64,000 nucleotides of DNA from an uncultured Coriobacteriaceae bacterium (GCA_902801175.1 CADCHF010000009.1:1-64000), one strand, 5' to 3'; positions 1 through 9,934 are shown, numbered from the stretch's first letter. Made by a program: numbers and translations. The notes: generated from the letters alone by a model not told the origin.

Positions 1-783
1 CTCCACATGGGCTGCCAGCTCGTCAAAGGTGACCTCGCCATCTGTTGGCGCGCTTCCGTTCGAGCGGCCCGAGATGAAGGCCCGGTAGTAGTTGATGCCT
101 ACGATGCCGCCCGCGTCCACAATGGCGCGGAACTGGTCGTCGGTGAGGTTGCGCGGATGGCCGCACACGGTGCGTGCGTTTGAGTGGCTTGCGGCAAAGG
201 GCCTGCGCGCCGTACGGGCCACGTCCCAGAAGCTCTCGTCGTTGAGGTGGCTCACATCTGCCACAATGTGGCGTTCCTCCATGGCACGTAGCACCTCTCG
301 ACCATAGCTGGTAAGTCCGCCGGCCGTCTGGCTGCCATGCGCAATGGCATTGGCACCGTTCCAGGTGAGGGTGACCATCTTTACCCCGTCTGCGGCAATC
401 TCGTCCACCAGCTCAAGGCTCGTGAGCGGCAACCCGTTCTCGATGGTCAGTATGGCGGCAACCTGCCCATTTTCGAGCACGGCATCTATGTTGCGCGCGT
501 CGCGCACCTGGACCACGGGCCCCTCCGGCGAGGTGTGGGCCAAAAACCAATCCCGTGCCTCGCGGTAAAACTCCAGTGGCGTCTTGCCAAAGGCAGAGAG
601 GTCGTCGGGCACCCATACCGCATAGCACTGGCACCAGGGGCAGGGCATGCGACTGGCCGCCAGCTGGATGCCGTTGTGCACGAGGTCGCCGCCTTCCGCC
701 CCCTGCACGTACTCTGAGAATGCGCCGTAGCTGGCGTAGGCGAGCGAGTCGACGGTATCGCAGTGCAAGTCAAAGACACGCAT
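1..783 (-). CDS. Peptidase M19 (membrane/renal dipeptidase family), 3' end outside window
   Basis: The reverse strand reads open from ATG at 783 to the window edge, giving 261 codons; the C-terminus is missing. The N-terminus MRVFDLHCDTVDSL has the H-x-D zinc-binding motif of M19 dipeptidases. Further family blocks are visible: a TIENG segment (first metal-bridging Glu), a VTLTWNGAN block, and SHLND and SHSNAR His blocks. M19 enzymes hydrolyse dipeptides, including some with D-residues, with a binuclear zinc centre. No signal peptide is present, so a cytoplasmic enzyme is expected. A GGAAGGGA ribosome-binding site lies 5 nt before the ATG. The gene is divergent from the HAD gene. The family call is firm; the substrate is unknown. 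Confidence 0.9.
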   Translation of the reverse strand, partial: MRVFDLHCDTVDSLAYASYGAFSEYVQGAEGGDLVHNGIQLAASRMPCPWCQCYAVWVPDDLSAFGKTPLEFYREARDWFLAHTSPEGPVVQVRDARNIDAVLENGQVAAILTIENGLPLTSLELVDEIAADGVKMVTLTWNGANAIAHGSQTAGGLTSYGREVLRAMEERHIVADVSHLNDESFWDVARTARRPFAASHSNARTVCGHPRNLTDDQFRAIVDAGGIVGINYYRAFISGRSNGSAPTDGEVTFDELAAHVE

Positions 784-883
784 GATGGTCCCTTCCCAAG
801 CGCGAGCCGCGCTATGGCGTCTGCTGGGGCATAGTAGAATGAGGCATTGCACGCCCCTTGCATCCTACGCCATGGAGGCCCTC

Positions 884-1711
884 ATGAGCCAGCATCCAGA
901 CATCTTGCTCATCCTTTCCGATATCGACGGCACGCTGCTGCCGTTTGGCCAACGGGTGGTGTCGCAACGCGTTCTGGATTCCTTTCACACGGCGCTTGAC
1001 TCGGGGATTCATGTGGGGCCAGCCAGCGGGCGAGGGATAAGTCATGTGACGCCGAGCTTTGCAGGCGACGCTGCCTGCACAGCGACCGCGCTTGCCACCA
1101 ACGGCATGCAGGTGTACCTGGATGGCGAGATGATTCACGAGGAGCATCTGCCGCGCCAGGCGCTCGTGCGCGTGGCCGAGGTCATAGCGGAGGAGCCGGG
1201 TACCGGTGCCATAGTGTTCAAGGGCGGAACGCCGCTTTTGGTGGCGGGTACGCGCGAGGACCTGGCACTGAGCTTTCCAATGTACGCAGAGCAGGCGCTC
1301 GACCACAAGGGGATCCCTGAGTTTCCCATCGTTAAGATGAACGTCTTTTGCACGGGTGACCTGGCAGAGACGCAACGGCTGTGCGAGCTGGTTGAGCGCG
1401 AGGTGCCCGAGCTGGGCTTTAACGTGCCGCTCGCGCGATTCCTGAACATCACGCCCAAGGGGTACAGCAAGGCGAGCGGTATCGAGATCCTTTGCAAGGC
1501 TCTTGGAATCGGGATCGACCAGGTGGTGACCTTTGGCGACGGAGGCAACGACCTTGAGATGATCGCCCACATTCCCAACGGCGTTGCCGTGGCGGGAGCC
1601 GTGCCAGAGGTGGCCGCAGCCGCACGTTGGCACATTGGGCCTTGCGAGGAGGATGCGGTGCCAACGGCCATCGATGCCCTGGCGGCAGGGGAGTGGCCGT
1701 TTGAGAGGTAG
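884..1711 (+). CDS. HAD-superfamily (Cof-type) sugar-phosphate phosphatase
   Basis: The 275-aa protein begins MSQHPDILLILSDIDGT. D13 and D15 form the DxD motif I of HAD hydrolases, and GDGGNDLEMI near the C-terminus is the motif IV loop. Length and layout fit the Cof/YidA-type (C2-capped) subfamily, which dephosphorylates sugar phosphates or nucleotides in the cytoplasm. I chose the ATG at 884 because GGAGG sits 5 nt upstream; an in-frame ATG at 872 would destroy that site, and one at 782 overlaps the divergent dipeptidase start. It stands alone between a divergent dipeptidase and a small membrane protein. Substrate unknown. Confidence 0.85.
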   Translation: MSQHPDILLILSDIDGTLLPFGQRVVSQRVLDSFHTALDSGIHVGPASGRGISHVTPSFAGDAACTATALATNGMQVYLDGEMIHEEHLPRQALVRVAEVIAEEPGTGAIVFKGGTPLLVAGTREDLALSFPMYAEQALDHKGIPEFPIVKMNVFCTGDLAETQRLCELVEREVPELGFNVPLARFLNITPKGYSKASGIEILCKALGIGIDQVVTFGDGGNDLEMIAHIPNGVAVAGAVPEVAAAARWHIGPCEEDAVPTAIDALAAGEWPFER

Positions 1712-1821
1712 CTTTTGGAGGGCATGCTGGCCAGTGCATAGGCGCCTAGGCTGGCACAAGCCCATCATAGGCATCCGCGGCACGTCCTAGTTGCGTGGCC
1801 TGAGGGGAGAGGGTAGTGGAT

Positions 1822-2226
1822 ATGTCAAAGTCTCAGCCTGCTGTGGGCATCATCCTCGTGGCGCTTTCCGTGCTGCTGGCCTGTGGCCTCAGCACCTTTG
1901 CCGGTCCCTGCGAGCTTCACGGTGGCGAGGTGGGCACGTGCTTTTGGGCTTATCGCGCGGTATTGGGGATGGACGCGGTCCTAGGCGTGCTCTCCGTCGT
2001 GCGCATATTTGAGATGGACGAGGGCGAACGTCGTGGCCTCTCGTTTGCCACAGCTCTTATGGGAGCGCTAATTGCGGCCACTCCTGGTCTGCTTGTCAAG
2101 CTGTGCGACGGAGCGGCGATGCAATGCCAGATGGTCATGAGACCGTTTTGTCTGATAGTAGGAGCTGCTATAGCGCTTGCAGGCGGCATTGACCTCACGC
2201 GGCGACTGCTCGCCCTCAGAAAGTAG
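1822..2226 (+). CDS. Small four-helix membrane protein, DUF4418-like
   Basis: A 134-aa protein with about four hydrophobic segments: VGIILVALSVLLACGL, a stretch around FWAYRAVLGMDAVLGVL, FATALMGALIAATPGLLV, and CLIVGAAIALAGGIDL. Cysteines flank the segments (GPCELHG, GTCFW, KLCDG, MQCQM, PFC), the pattern I associate with the DUF4418 family of small membrane proteins. I could not check this by search. ATG 1822 is preferred over GTG 1816 because a GAGAGGG site lies 8 nt upstream. It is followed by a strong hairpin shared with the converging GH1 gene. No function is assigned. Confidence 0.6.
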   Translation: MSKSQPAVGIILVALSVLLACGLSTFAGPCELHGGEVGTCFWAYRAVLGMDAVLGVLSVVRIFEMDEGERRGLSFATALMGALIAATPGLLVKLCDGAAMQCQMVMRPFCLIVGAAIALAGGIDLTRRLLALRK

Positions 2227-2236
2227 CCAACCAAAC

Positions 2237-2261
2237 ACGGCCCCCGGTGTTCGGGGGCCGT
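2237..2261. terminator. Bidirectional hairpin terminator
   Basis: A perfect 10-bp stem (ACGGCCCCCG with its complement) and a 5-nt loop lie between the stop of the small membrane protein (+) and the stop of the GH1 gene (-). Convergent placement suggests it serves both strands; there is no T tract. Confidence 0.7.
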
Positions 2262-2272
2262 CCATGTGCGAC

Positions 2273-3811
<1,539 letters not shown>

Positions 3812-4032
3812 TTATCAGCAAATGACGGGGCCAAACTAGGATGCGAGCATGCTTTTTGCACGAGCCCCGCAACGCTGCTTCGTGCGATGCCCAGTTGCTT
3901 GCTGGATGAGGAGCACGTGCACGGTGTATGGCAGTAGTCGAGCTGATGCTTGGAGCATTGCTCCGGCTGGTGACTTTTGCTCGGCGGCAAGCACGAGTGT
4001 GGCGGTCTGCGGCGCATCGATGAGCGTGCAGC

Positions 4033-4905
4033 ATGGCGCACGACCAGCTCATCTTTACTGCCTACAGCGAGGTGTCGCTTGCGCCGTATGTCGAGATGGG
4101 CATCGAGACGCATGTGACCGACTTCAACGACCCCGCAGGACTGGCCGAAGCCTTTGCCGGCGCCGAGCGCCTCGCCCTCATCTCCATGCCGTTCGTTGGC
4201 GCCAAGCGCCAGGCGGCGCACAAGAACGCCGTCGACGGCGCCAAGGCGGCCGGCGTCAAGCAGATTGTCTACACCAGCCTGGTGAACGCCGACGACCCCA
4301 CCAACCCCTCAGTGGAGAAGAAGGACCACATCTTCACCGAGGAGTACATCAAGAGCCAGGGCCTGGACTACATCTTCATGCGCAACAGCCAGTATGCCGA
4401 GGCCATGATCACCAACTACTACACCTACGTGAAGACCACGTGCGTGCTCACCAACTCGCAGGGCGACGGCCTTATGGCCTACATCTCGCGCAAGGACTGC
4501 GCCAAGGCGGTGGACTATGCGCTCTTCCGTGGCGACGAGTACCACGAGGCGGCGCTCGACATCAACGGCCCCGAGCTCATGACCATCAGCAAGTTCATCG
4601 AGATCGGCAACGAGGCCACCGGCAACCACGTGACCTACCAGGAGGTCACCGACGAGGAGAACTACCAGATCTTCGATGCCATGGGTGTACCCCGTACCAC
4701 TGATGGCGTGTTCCAGAAGAACTCCGAGGCGCCCTTCTCCTCCGACGGCATGGTCACCTTTGCGCAGGCCATCCGTGAGGGCAAGATGGACAAGTTCACC
4801 GACGACTTCAAGAAGCTGACCGGCGACGACCCCATCACGGTCAAGTACATGTTTGAGCACTCCGACGAGTTCCAGATTGGCGAGCGCCACTCCAAGGACA
4901 AGTAG
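4033..4905 (+). CDS. NmrA-like NAD(P)-binding reductase, N-terminus truncated
   Basis: The 290-aa frame MAHDQLIFTAYSEVSLAPYVEMGIETHVTDFNDP aligns with NmrA/SDR-a family proteins only from about residue 28 onward. The first beta strand and the glycine-rich TGATGxLG nucleotide-binding loop are absent. An in-frame TGA lies at 4021-4023 and there is no clear ribosome-binding site. In the +2 frame just upstream (from about 3980) a short LLGGK stretch recalls the missing loop, so the 5' end may be frameshifted and eroded. The body (VYTSLVNADDP, YIFMRNSQYAEA) is otherwise intact. It may be non-functional or use another start. The nearest relatives act as quinone or flavin-like reductases, but no function is claimed. 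Confidence 0.65.
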   Translation: MAHDQLIFTAYSEVSLAPYVEMGIETHVTDFNDPAGLAEAFAGAERLALISMPFVGAKRQAAHKNAVDGAKAAGVKQIVYTSLVNADDPTNPSVEKKDHIFTEEYIKSQGLDYIFMRNSQYAEAMITNYYTYVKTTCVLTNSQGDGLMAYISRKDCAKAVDYALFRGDEYHEAALDINGPELMTISKFIEIGNEATGNHVTYQEVTDEENYQIFDAMGVPRTTDGVFQKNSEAPFSSDGMVTFAQAIREGKMDKFTDDFKKLTGDDPITVKYMFEHSDEFQIGERHSKDK

Positions 4906-4935
4906 AATTTGAAGGGTGCTAGCGCAGATGCAACA

Positions 4936-4967
4936 AGCTGGCGTGCGGCTTAGGTCGCACGCCAGCT
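4936..4967 (+). terminator. Hairpin after the NmrA-like gene
   Basis: A perfect 12-bp stem (AGCTGGCGTGCG with its complement) and an 8-nt loop, 30 nt after the stop. There is no T run, and the next gene's ribosome-binding site begins 7 nt later, so it may be a weak terminator or mRNA stabiliser. Confidence 0.55.
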
Positions 4968-4984
4968 GCGTACGGAGGTGACAC

Positions 4985-5248
4985 ATGCCACACGACAGAC
5001 TCGGGGCGTTCAACGATGCGGTGCTCGCCATCGTCATGACCATCATCGTGCTGGAGTTTGAGGTGCCCGACCCCCTCACGACCGAGACGCTCTTTGGCAT
5101 GTGGCGCGACGTGCTGGCCTACGCCATCTCGTTCTTCTGGCTGGGGGCCATGTGGGTCAACCAGCACAACTTTTGGCACAAGATCAGCCGCGTCACCACG
5201 CCCACCATCCTCTGCTTCATTGTGGTGCCGCAACAGTTGCGTGAGTAG
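4985..5248 (+). pseudogene. Truncated TMEM175/DUF1211-family potassium channel
   Basis: The 87 codons MPHDRLGAFNDAVLAIVMTIIVLEFEVP match the first helix of prokaryotic TMEM175 (DUF1211) channels, where an FSD motif lines the pore (FND here). The AYAISFFWLGAMWVNQHNFWH segment is the second/third helix region. Family members are about 190-210 aa with six helices. Here the frame stops just after CFIVVPQQLRE, and no continuation appears in any frame before 5337. A near-consensus GGAGGTGA site precedes the ATG, so the remnant is probably still translated. A 3' deletion is the simplest reading. Confidence 0.75.
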
Positions 5249-5329
5249 CGATCCAAGCATCCGCTCAGTGAGCGGTGGCCTGCGTGGTTTGACGAGAAGG
5301 GTCAACCTGTAGAGCTTAGATGCGCTGTG

Positions 5330-5358
5330 GATGCCCGTTACTGCAGGTAGCGGGCGTC
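5330..5358 (+). terminator. Possible hairpin terminator at kptA/TMEM175 junction
   Basis: GATGCCCG and CGGGCGTC pair (one G-U) with an inner TAC/GTA, then TTGTTTG on the + strand. It overlaps the last codons of kptA. It is plausible as the end of the truncated + strand gene, but may be coincidental. Confidence 0.35.
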
Positions 5359-5952
5359 TTGTTTGCGTAAGAAGCAAGCTGGTATGCGGTCCGCAAGCCA
5401 GGTGCTGTCGTTGCCACGGTAGAAGCGTATGCCGTCCTGCGCGGCGCGTGCGGCGTCTACCGTGAGGATCACCGTGCGTCCACCGTGACGGCGACCAACT
5501 TGCTGAGCCGTCTCCACATCTGAGGAAAGATGCACGACCTGCCGACCCATGGGCAGCAGCCCCTCGGCCATGATGGTCTCCAAGAACCTCTCCGACGTGC
5601 CGTGGTAGAGGACGTCGGGTGGGTTGGCCGGCTCGTAATTGATGGCGAGGGGAACCGAATGCCCGTAGCGCGCGCGGATCCGCCCGCCCTCTACGGCAAA
5701 ACGCTGCTTGGAGCCATGCTCGACCACCTGCATGATGTCTGCCTTGGTGATTGCGCGTGGCCATCCACCGCGACGATTGAGGGCGCCAATGAACTCGTCG
5801 AGGCTCACGCTGCCGTCTGGTGCGAGCGTGATGCCAAGGCGCTGGGGCTGGTGGCGCAGTGCCTTGGACATGGCCTTGCTGAGACTCACGTAGTTGACGC
5901 TTGGCTTTTCCTCGGCATATTGCGAAGTATGCGCTGCGGCCTTGCGTGTCAT
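5338..5952 (-). CDS. kptA: RNA 2'-phosphotransferase, Tpt1/KptA family
   Basis: A 204-aa protein with the KptA signature: SKALRHQPQ (the R33-H34 pair), ARYGHS, LYHGT and VHLSSD, followed by a C-terminal RFYRGNDSTWLADRIPACFL ADP-ribosyltransferase-like segment. Tpt1/KptA transfers a 2'-phosphate from RNA to NAD+, giving ADP-ribose 1'',2''-cyclic phosphate; its bacterial role is unsettled because most bacteria lack the tRNA-splicing step that makes such ends. The start codon overlaps the stop of the frameshifted lysR in an ATGA arrangement (5949-5952), so the two are translationally coupled. A 20-residue N-terminal extension precedes the family's usual start. Confidence 0.88.
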   Translation of the reverse strand: MTRKAAAHTSQYAEEKPSVNYVSLSKAMSKALRHQPQRLGITLAPDGSVSLDEFIGALNRRGGWPRAITKADIMQVVEHGSKQRFAVEGGRIRARYGHSVPLAINYEPANPPDVLYHGTSERFLETIMAEGLLPMGRQVVHLSSDVETAQQVGRRHGGRTVILTVDAARAAQDGIRFYRGNDSTWLADRIPACFLRKQDARYLQ

Positions 5953-6768
5953 GCCAGCACCTCTGCAGAATCCCTTACAAGGTCAAACAGCGTCCGCACG
6001 CGCTCTGGCGCGTCGGTTCGCATGCACAGGTAGAAGGTCACGTGTGCCTCGGGGTTGGTGATTGGGATTGCGCGGCGCGACTCGTGGCGGCTCGTGTTTT
6101 CGGGCGCATTGGTGGTAAAGGTCAGCAGGTTGGACGTGCGCACCTGCTGCAAGAAGATGGTGCGGTCGGGCTGCGTCACAAACTGCGCAAAGGGCAGCAT
6201 GTGCGTGTGGATGTCATGCCAAAAGCCAATGCCGCCATACACCAAAAAGGTGAGGCCGTCGAGCTCGGCAAAGGTAAGCGACTCACGGTCGTGCAGTACG
6301 TGGCCGGCGGGAACGTTGGCATAGAGGCTCTCGTGCATGAAAACGGTGGAGCTGATAGTGGGAAGTTTGGGCTCATGCGCCGTAATGGCCAGGTCACACG
6401 TGCCGTTGAGCAAGCGGGCGTCAACGTCGCGCTCCGAGGCAATGTCGGGCTCCACGATGGTGGTTGGGTACTGTTCGAGCACGAGAGAGCTGAGGCGCCA
6501 GGTTGGGGCAGGGGCCACACTGGCCACGCGCACGGTGCGCTCGCGCTTGGCCAGGCTGGCAAAGTCGTCGCGCAGGCGCAAGCCGCCCCGCCGCATTGAT
6601 CTGCATGGAGTTGCGCGTGCGGTCGAAGAGCTGCTGGCCGAGGTCGTCCTCAAGGCGCTTGAGCGAGCGCGAGAGGGCCGACTGCGAGAGGTGCAGGTGT
6701 TCCGCAGCGGCTTGCAGCGTGCCATAGCGTGCAATCTCGTCGAGCTGACGTAGCTGTTCCAGCTCCAT
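5949..6768 (-). pseudogene. LysR-family transcriptional regulator, frameshifted
   Basis: The first frame, from ATG 6768, encodes a LysR winged helix-turn-helix (MELEQLRQLDEIARYGTLQAAAEHLHLSQSALSRSLKRLE...). It loses homology after NSMQINAAG near 6590. The effector domain (RTVRVASVAPAPTWRL to DLVRDSAEVLA) continues in another frame to the TGA at 5949. The break lies in a GC-rich run, GCGGCGGGGCGGC, and the linker is some 10-15 residues shorter than usual, so a small deletion or a sequencing error could explain it. It is divergent from the SDR gene, the classic LysR arrangement, suggesting it once controlled that gene. kptA follows with a 4-nt overlap. Confidence 0.8.
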
Positions 6769-6899
6769 ATTGCTCCCTTCAGATTGCGTTTGGCGCAAGC
6801 TGACTTTACTGGTATGCAGTGTACAGCGCCATGGGCCGCTTGCATAATGGTGTTAGAGAAAAAGGCGCGCCGGGAGGTGCGAGAGAGAAGGGAAGCATC

Positions 6900-7736
6900 A
6901 TGGCAAAGACGTGGCTCATCACTGGTTGCTCCGAGGGCGGCATTGGCGAGGGCATCGCTCGCGCGGTCCTGGAGGCTGGCTACAACGCGGTCGTGACCGC
7001 CCGCACTACCGCCAAGGTCGAGGGGATCGTGGCCGACTACCCCGAGCAGTCCCTTGCCGTGGCGCTCGACCTCACCCAGCAGGACTCCATCGACGCCGCC
7101 TTTGACGCCGCTATTGCCAAGTTTGGCCAGGTGGACGTGCTCGTGAACAACGCTGGCTACTGCTACCGCAGCTCCGTTGAGGAGGCCGACCCCGCGGGCG
7201 TGCAGGCCATGTTCGACGCCAACTTCTTTGGCATGGTTGCCATGATCAAGAAGGTGCTGCCCGGCATGCGCGAGCGCCGTGATGGTGCCATCGTCAACGT
7301 GAGCTCCATTGGTGCCGTGCGCACCGGCGCCGCCTCCGGCTACTACGCCGCCACCAAGGCCGCCGTCGAGCTCATGACCGAGGGCCTGCGTGCCGAGGTC
7401 GCTCCTCTTGGCATCAAGGCCATGATCGTGGAGCCGGGTGCCTTCCGCACGCACTTCTACGACACCTCGCTCAAGGGCTCCGAGAACACCGTGGGAGACT
7501 ACGCCGAGACCGCGCACAAGCGCTCCGTGGCCCAGAACGTCAACACTCGCCAGCAGCCTGGCGACCCGCTGAAGGCCGGCTACCCCATCATCAAGGCCGT
7601 CGAGGCTGATGATACCCCGCTGCGTCTCTACCTGGGCTCCGACGCCCTCGCTGCCGTGCGCGGTGCGCTGAACGCCCGTCTTGAGGAGCTGGAGAAGTGG
7701 GCCGAGGTCTCCAAGACCACCGACTTTGACGCGTAA
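6900..7736 (+). CDS. Short-chain dehydrogenase/reductase
   Basis: The 278-aa protein starts MAKTWLITGCSEGGIGEGIARAVLEAGYNAVVTAR, with the TGxxxGIG dinucleotide loop, NNAGY, an NVSSIGA catalytic Ser block and YYAATKAA (catalytic YxxxK). This is a classical SDR, an NAD(P)H-dependent alcohol/ketone oxidoreductase in the cytoplasm. I chose ATG 6900 because AGAAGGGAAG precedes it; upstream in-frame codons from 6819 would add sequence unlike the family. It is divergent from the frameshifted lysR and followed by a hairpin shared with gatD on the other strand. Substrate unknown. Confidence 0.9.
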   Translation: MAKTWLITGCSEGGIGEGIARAVLEAGYNAVVTARTTAKVEGIVADYPEQSLAVALDLTQQDSIDAAFDAAIAKFGQVDVLVNNAGYCYRSSVEEADPAGVQAMFDANFFGMVAMIKKVLPGMRERRDGAIVNVSSIGAVRTGAASGYYAATKAAVELMTEGLRAEVAPLGIKAMIVEPGAFRTHFYDTSLKGSENTVGDYAETAHKRSVAQNVNTRQQPGDPLKAGYPIIKAVEADDTPLRLYLGSDALAAVRGALNARLEELEKWAEVSKTTDFDA

Positions 7737-7770
7737 AGCTCGAAGTACAACTCGTTTCACGACTTGATGG

Positions 7771-7795
7771 GGCGCCCGGGCAAGACCTGGGCGCC
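7771..7795. terminator. Bidirectional hairpin between SDR gene and gatD
   Basis: A 10-bp stem GGCGCCCGGG/CCTGGGCGCC with one G-U pair and loop CAAGA, between convergent stops. There is no long T run on either side. Confidence 0.65.
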
Positions 7796-7859
7796 TCTAC
7801 TATTGTGGCTCCAGCTCGTGGCGGATGCCCGCGCGTGGGCAGGCCCGAGCCCTCTCTCG

Positions 7860-8588
7860 TCACAGCAGTCGCTTGCGCATCGTTTCGTTTGCTGCGAGCT
7901 CCTCCGTGTCGTCGAGCGGTTCGAGCTCGCCGGTGTCTCCGCGACGCTCGAGCGCCCGGGAGAGGAGCCAGTCGGCCACGCCTGGGTTCTTGGGCAGTAG
8001 CGGCCCGTGCACGTAGGTGCCCACCACGTTGCGGTAGAGGCAGCCCTCCTGGCCGCTCTTCCCATCGTTTCCGTTCCCAAAGAGCACGCGCCCGAGCGGC
8101 TCCACCCTCGCACCCAGATGCGTACGGCCGCCATGGTTCTCGTAGCCCACGATGGGCTGCGGCGCAATGCGGCTCTCCACCACCACATTGCCGATTAGTC
8201 GCGGACTGCCTCGGTCGGTGTAGAGGTCCACGAGCGAGAGTCCGCGAACCTCCTCGCTGCCCATGAGGTAGCTGTGTCCGAGCAGCTGGTAGCCGCCGCA
8301 GACTGCCAGCAACACGCCTCCGTCCTCCACGAAGGCCGCGAGCTCAGAGCGCTGCCGCTGCAGCTCGTCGCACACGATGCGCTGCTCCCGGTCGGAGCCG
8401 CCACCAATGAAGACCAGGTCAATGCCCGTGAGCGAGGCGCGTTCGCCCATGTGCACTTCGTGCACCGTGCAGCCTAGGTGCCGCCATTCGAGACGTTTGC
8501 GCAGCACCAGAATGTTGCCCGAGTCACCGTAGAGGTTGAGCAGCTCGGGGTAGAGATGCAGTATCTGCAGCTCACGACCGTTACCCAT
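7860..8588 (-). CDS. gatD: Lipid II isoglutaminyl synthase, glutaminase subunit GatD
   Basis: The 242-aa class-I amidotransferase-like protein contains LLAVCGGYQLLG (nucleophile Cys) and a C-terminal GTYVHGPLLPKNP block, as in CobB/CobQ-type GatD. With MurT it amidates the D-Glu alpha-carboxylate of lipid II to D-isoglutamine, using ammonia from glutamine, on the inner membrane face. The start at 8588 (MGNGRELQILHLYPELLNLYGDSGN) is 1 nt after the murT stop, so the two are co-translated. It is the last gene of the carA-carB-murT-gatD unit. The C-terminal tail, rich in Glu/Leu/Arg, is somewhat longer than the core fold. Confidence 0.93.
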   Translation of the reverse strand: MGNGRELQILHLYPELLNLYGDSGNILVLRKRLEWRHLGCTVHEVHMGERASLTGIDLVFIGGGSDREQRIVCDELQRQRSELAAFVEDGGVLLAVCGGYQLLGHSYLMGSEEVRGLSLVDLYTDRGSPRLIGNVVVESRIAPQPIVGYENHGGRTHLGARVEPLGRVLFGNGNDGKSGQEGCLYRNVVGTYVHGPLLPKNPGVADWLLSRALERRGDTGELEPLDDTEELAANETMRKRLL

Positions 8589-8589
8589 C

Positions 8590-9933
8590 CTACCGACTCC
8601 TTTGCTCGAGCTCCGCCTTGGTGGGCCAGAGCGCCGAATAGTTGGTGAGCACATAGAGCGGGTCCTGGGCCGGCAGCGCATCTGCCCGCGTGAGCGCATC
8701 GCTCACCTGGGCGGCAATCTGTGCAGAGATTCCCGCATATTTCAGGCGAACCTGCAGGTCGTTGGCGCGAAGGCCGCCGGCCGTGACGATGCGCACGTCC
8801 GGCCGCCCCGCAAGGCGCTCGAAGTCGACGTCCCACAGCCACGAGACGTCGTGCCCATCGTTGGCCTCGTCGTTGATGATGATGTGGACCGCCTTTTGGC
8901 GCGTGTCGGCCAGCATGAGGGAGATGTTCTGGTTGAGGCCGGTGGGGTTCTTGGCAAGGTTGAGCACCACCGGACGCCCGTCCACCACCAGGTGCTGAAG
9001 CCGGCCGTTGCTGGGGTCATAGCCATCGAGCGTCTGCTGGAACGTGGCCGGCTCCACACCGGCACGCAGGGCGAGCGCCGCGGCGGCAAGCAGGTTGTAG
9101 ACGAGGTACACGCCCCCATCGCTCACGCTCACCCGCCAGGTTCCCGTGTCGTCGCACGCCAGGTCAAAGGCTACGCCCGCCTGTCCCAGCTGCACGTTGG
9201 TGGCCCGGTAGTCGAGCTTTGGTCGCGCAGAGCCGCAGGAGGGGCAGCGGAAGGCGCCGAGCTGTGCGTAGGAGCGGTAGGCGTAGGAGAGCTCGGTTCC
9301 GCAACGCTGACAGAAGCGGGCCTCGGGCACGCGGTCTCCCGGCAGGCCGAGGTCCTCGTCGATGCCAAAGGTGAGCACTGTGGTGCCGGCCGCCTGGGCC
9401 CGCTCGGCCACGCCCATGCAGAGTGGGTCGTCGCCGCACGCCAAGAGGGTCGTTGTTGGTGAGGCGGCAAGCGCCTGGACGATGACGTCCTGCACGTGAT
9501 CGATCTCGCCGGAGCGGTCGAGCTGGTCGCGAAAGAGGTTGAGCAGCACTAGGTAGGTGGGTCGCAGCTGGGGCAGGATGTGGATGCACGAGAGCTCGTC
9601 CGCCTCGATGACCGCCCAGTCGGCCGTGTGGCCGGGCAGCAGCGCCGAGGCCACGCCCGGCAGCATGTTGGCGCCGTCTCGGTTGCAGAGCACACGCAGA
9701 CCTGCAGCCTCAAGTGCCGCGGCAATGACGTTGGTGGTGGTCGTCTTGCCATTGGTGCCGCAGACCACCACCGACCCGGCCCGCGCTTTGTGCCTGAGGT
9801 GCGCGACGACCTGTGGGTCTATCGCCAGCGCCATGCGTCCTGGCAGCTGGGATCCCGCGCGGTGCAGCAGGCCGTGCAGGATCGCATGCACCGCGCGGCC
9901 CGCCGTGGTGGCAACGATGCTTCTGACGCCCAT
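8590..9933 (-). CDS. murT: Lipid II isoglutaminyl synthase, Mur-ligase subunit MurT
   Basis: A 447-aa Mur-ligase-like protein: VVVCGTNGKTTTTN is the ATP P-loop, and a four-Cys zinc ribbon (CQRCG ... CPSCG) is inserted in the central domain, a MurT hallmark. The C-terminal DUF1727 domain has the NLAKNPTGLNQNI and INDEANDGHDVSWLWDVDFE blocks. MurT activates the D-Glu carboxylate of lipid II with ATP and accepts ammonia from GatD. ATG 9933 lies 1 nt downstream of the carB stop and 1 nt separates it from gatD, so all four genes probably share one transcript. Amidation permits efficient cross-linking and is essential in several Gram-positives. Confidence 0.95.
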   Translation of the reverse strand: MGVRSIVATTAGRAVHAILHGLLHRAGSQLPGRMALAIDPQVVAHLRHKARAGSVVVCGTNGKTTTTNVIAAALEAAGLRVLCNRDGANMLPGVASALLPGHTADWAVIEADELSCIHILPQLRPTYLVLLNLFRDQLDRSGEIDHVQDVIVQALAASPTTTLLACGDDPLCMGVAERAQAAGTTVLTFGIDEDLGLPGDRVPEARFCQRCGTELSYAYRSYAQLGAFRCPSCGSARPKLDYRATNVQLGQAGVAFDLACDDTGTWRVSVSDGGVYLVYNLLAAAALALRAGVEPATFQQTLDGYDPSNGRLQHLVVDGRPVVLNLAKNPTGLNQNISLMLADTRQKAVHIIINDEANDGHDVSWLWDVDFERLAGRPDVRIVTAGGLRANDLQVRLKYAGISAQIAAQVSDALTRADALPAQDPLYVLTNYSALWPTKAELEQRSR

Positions 9934-9934
9934 G

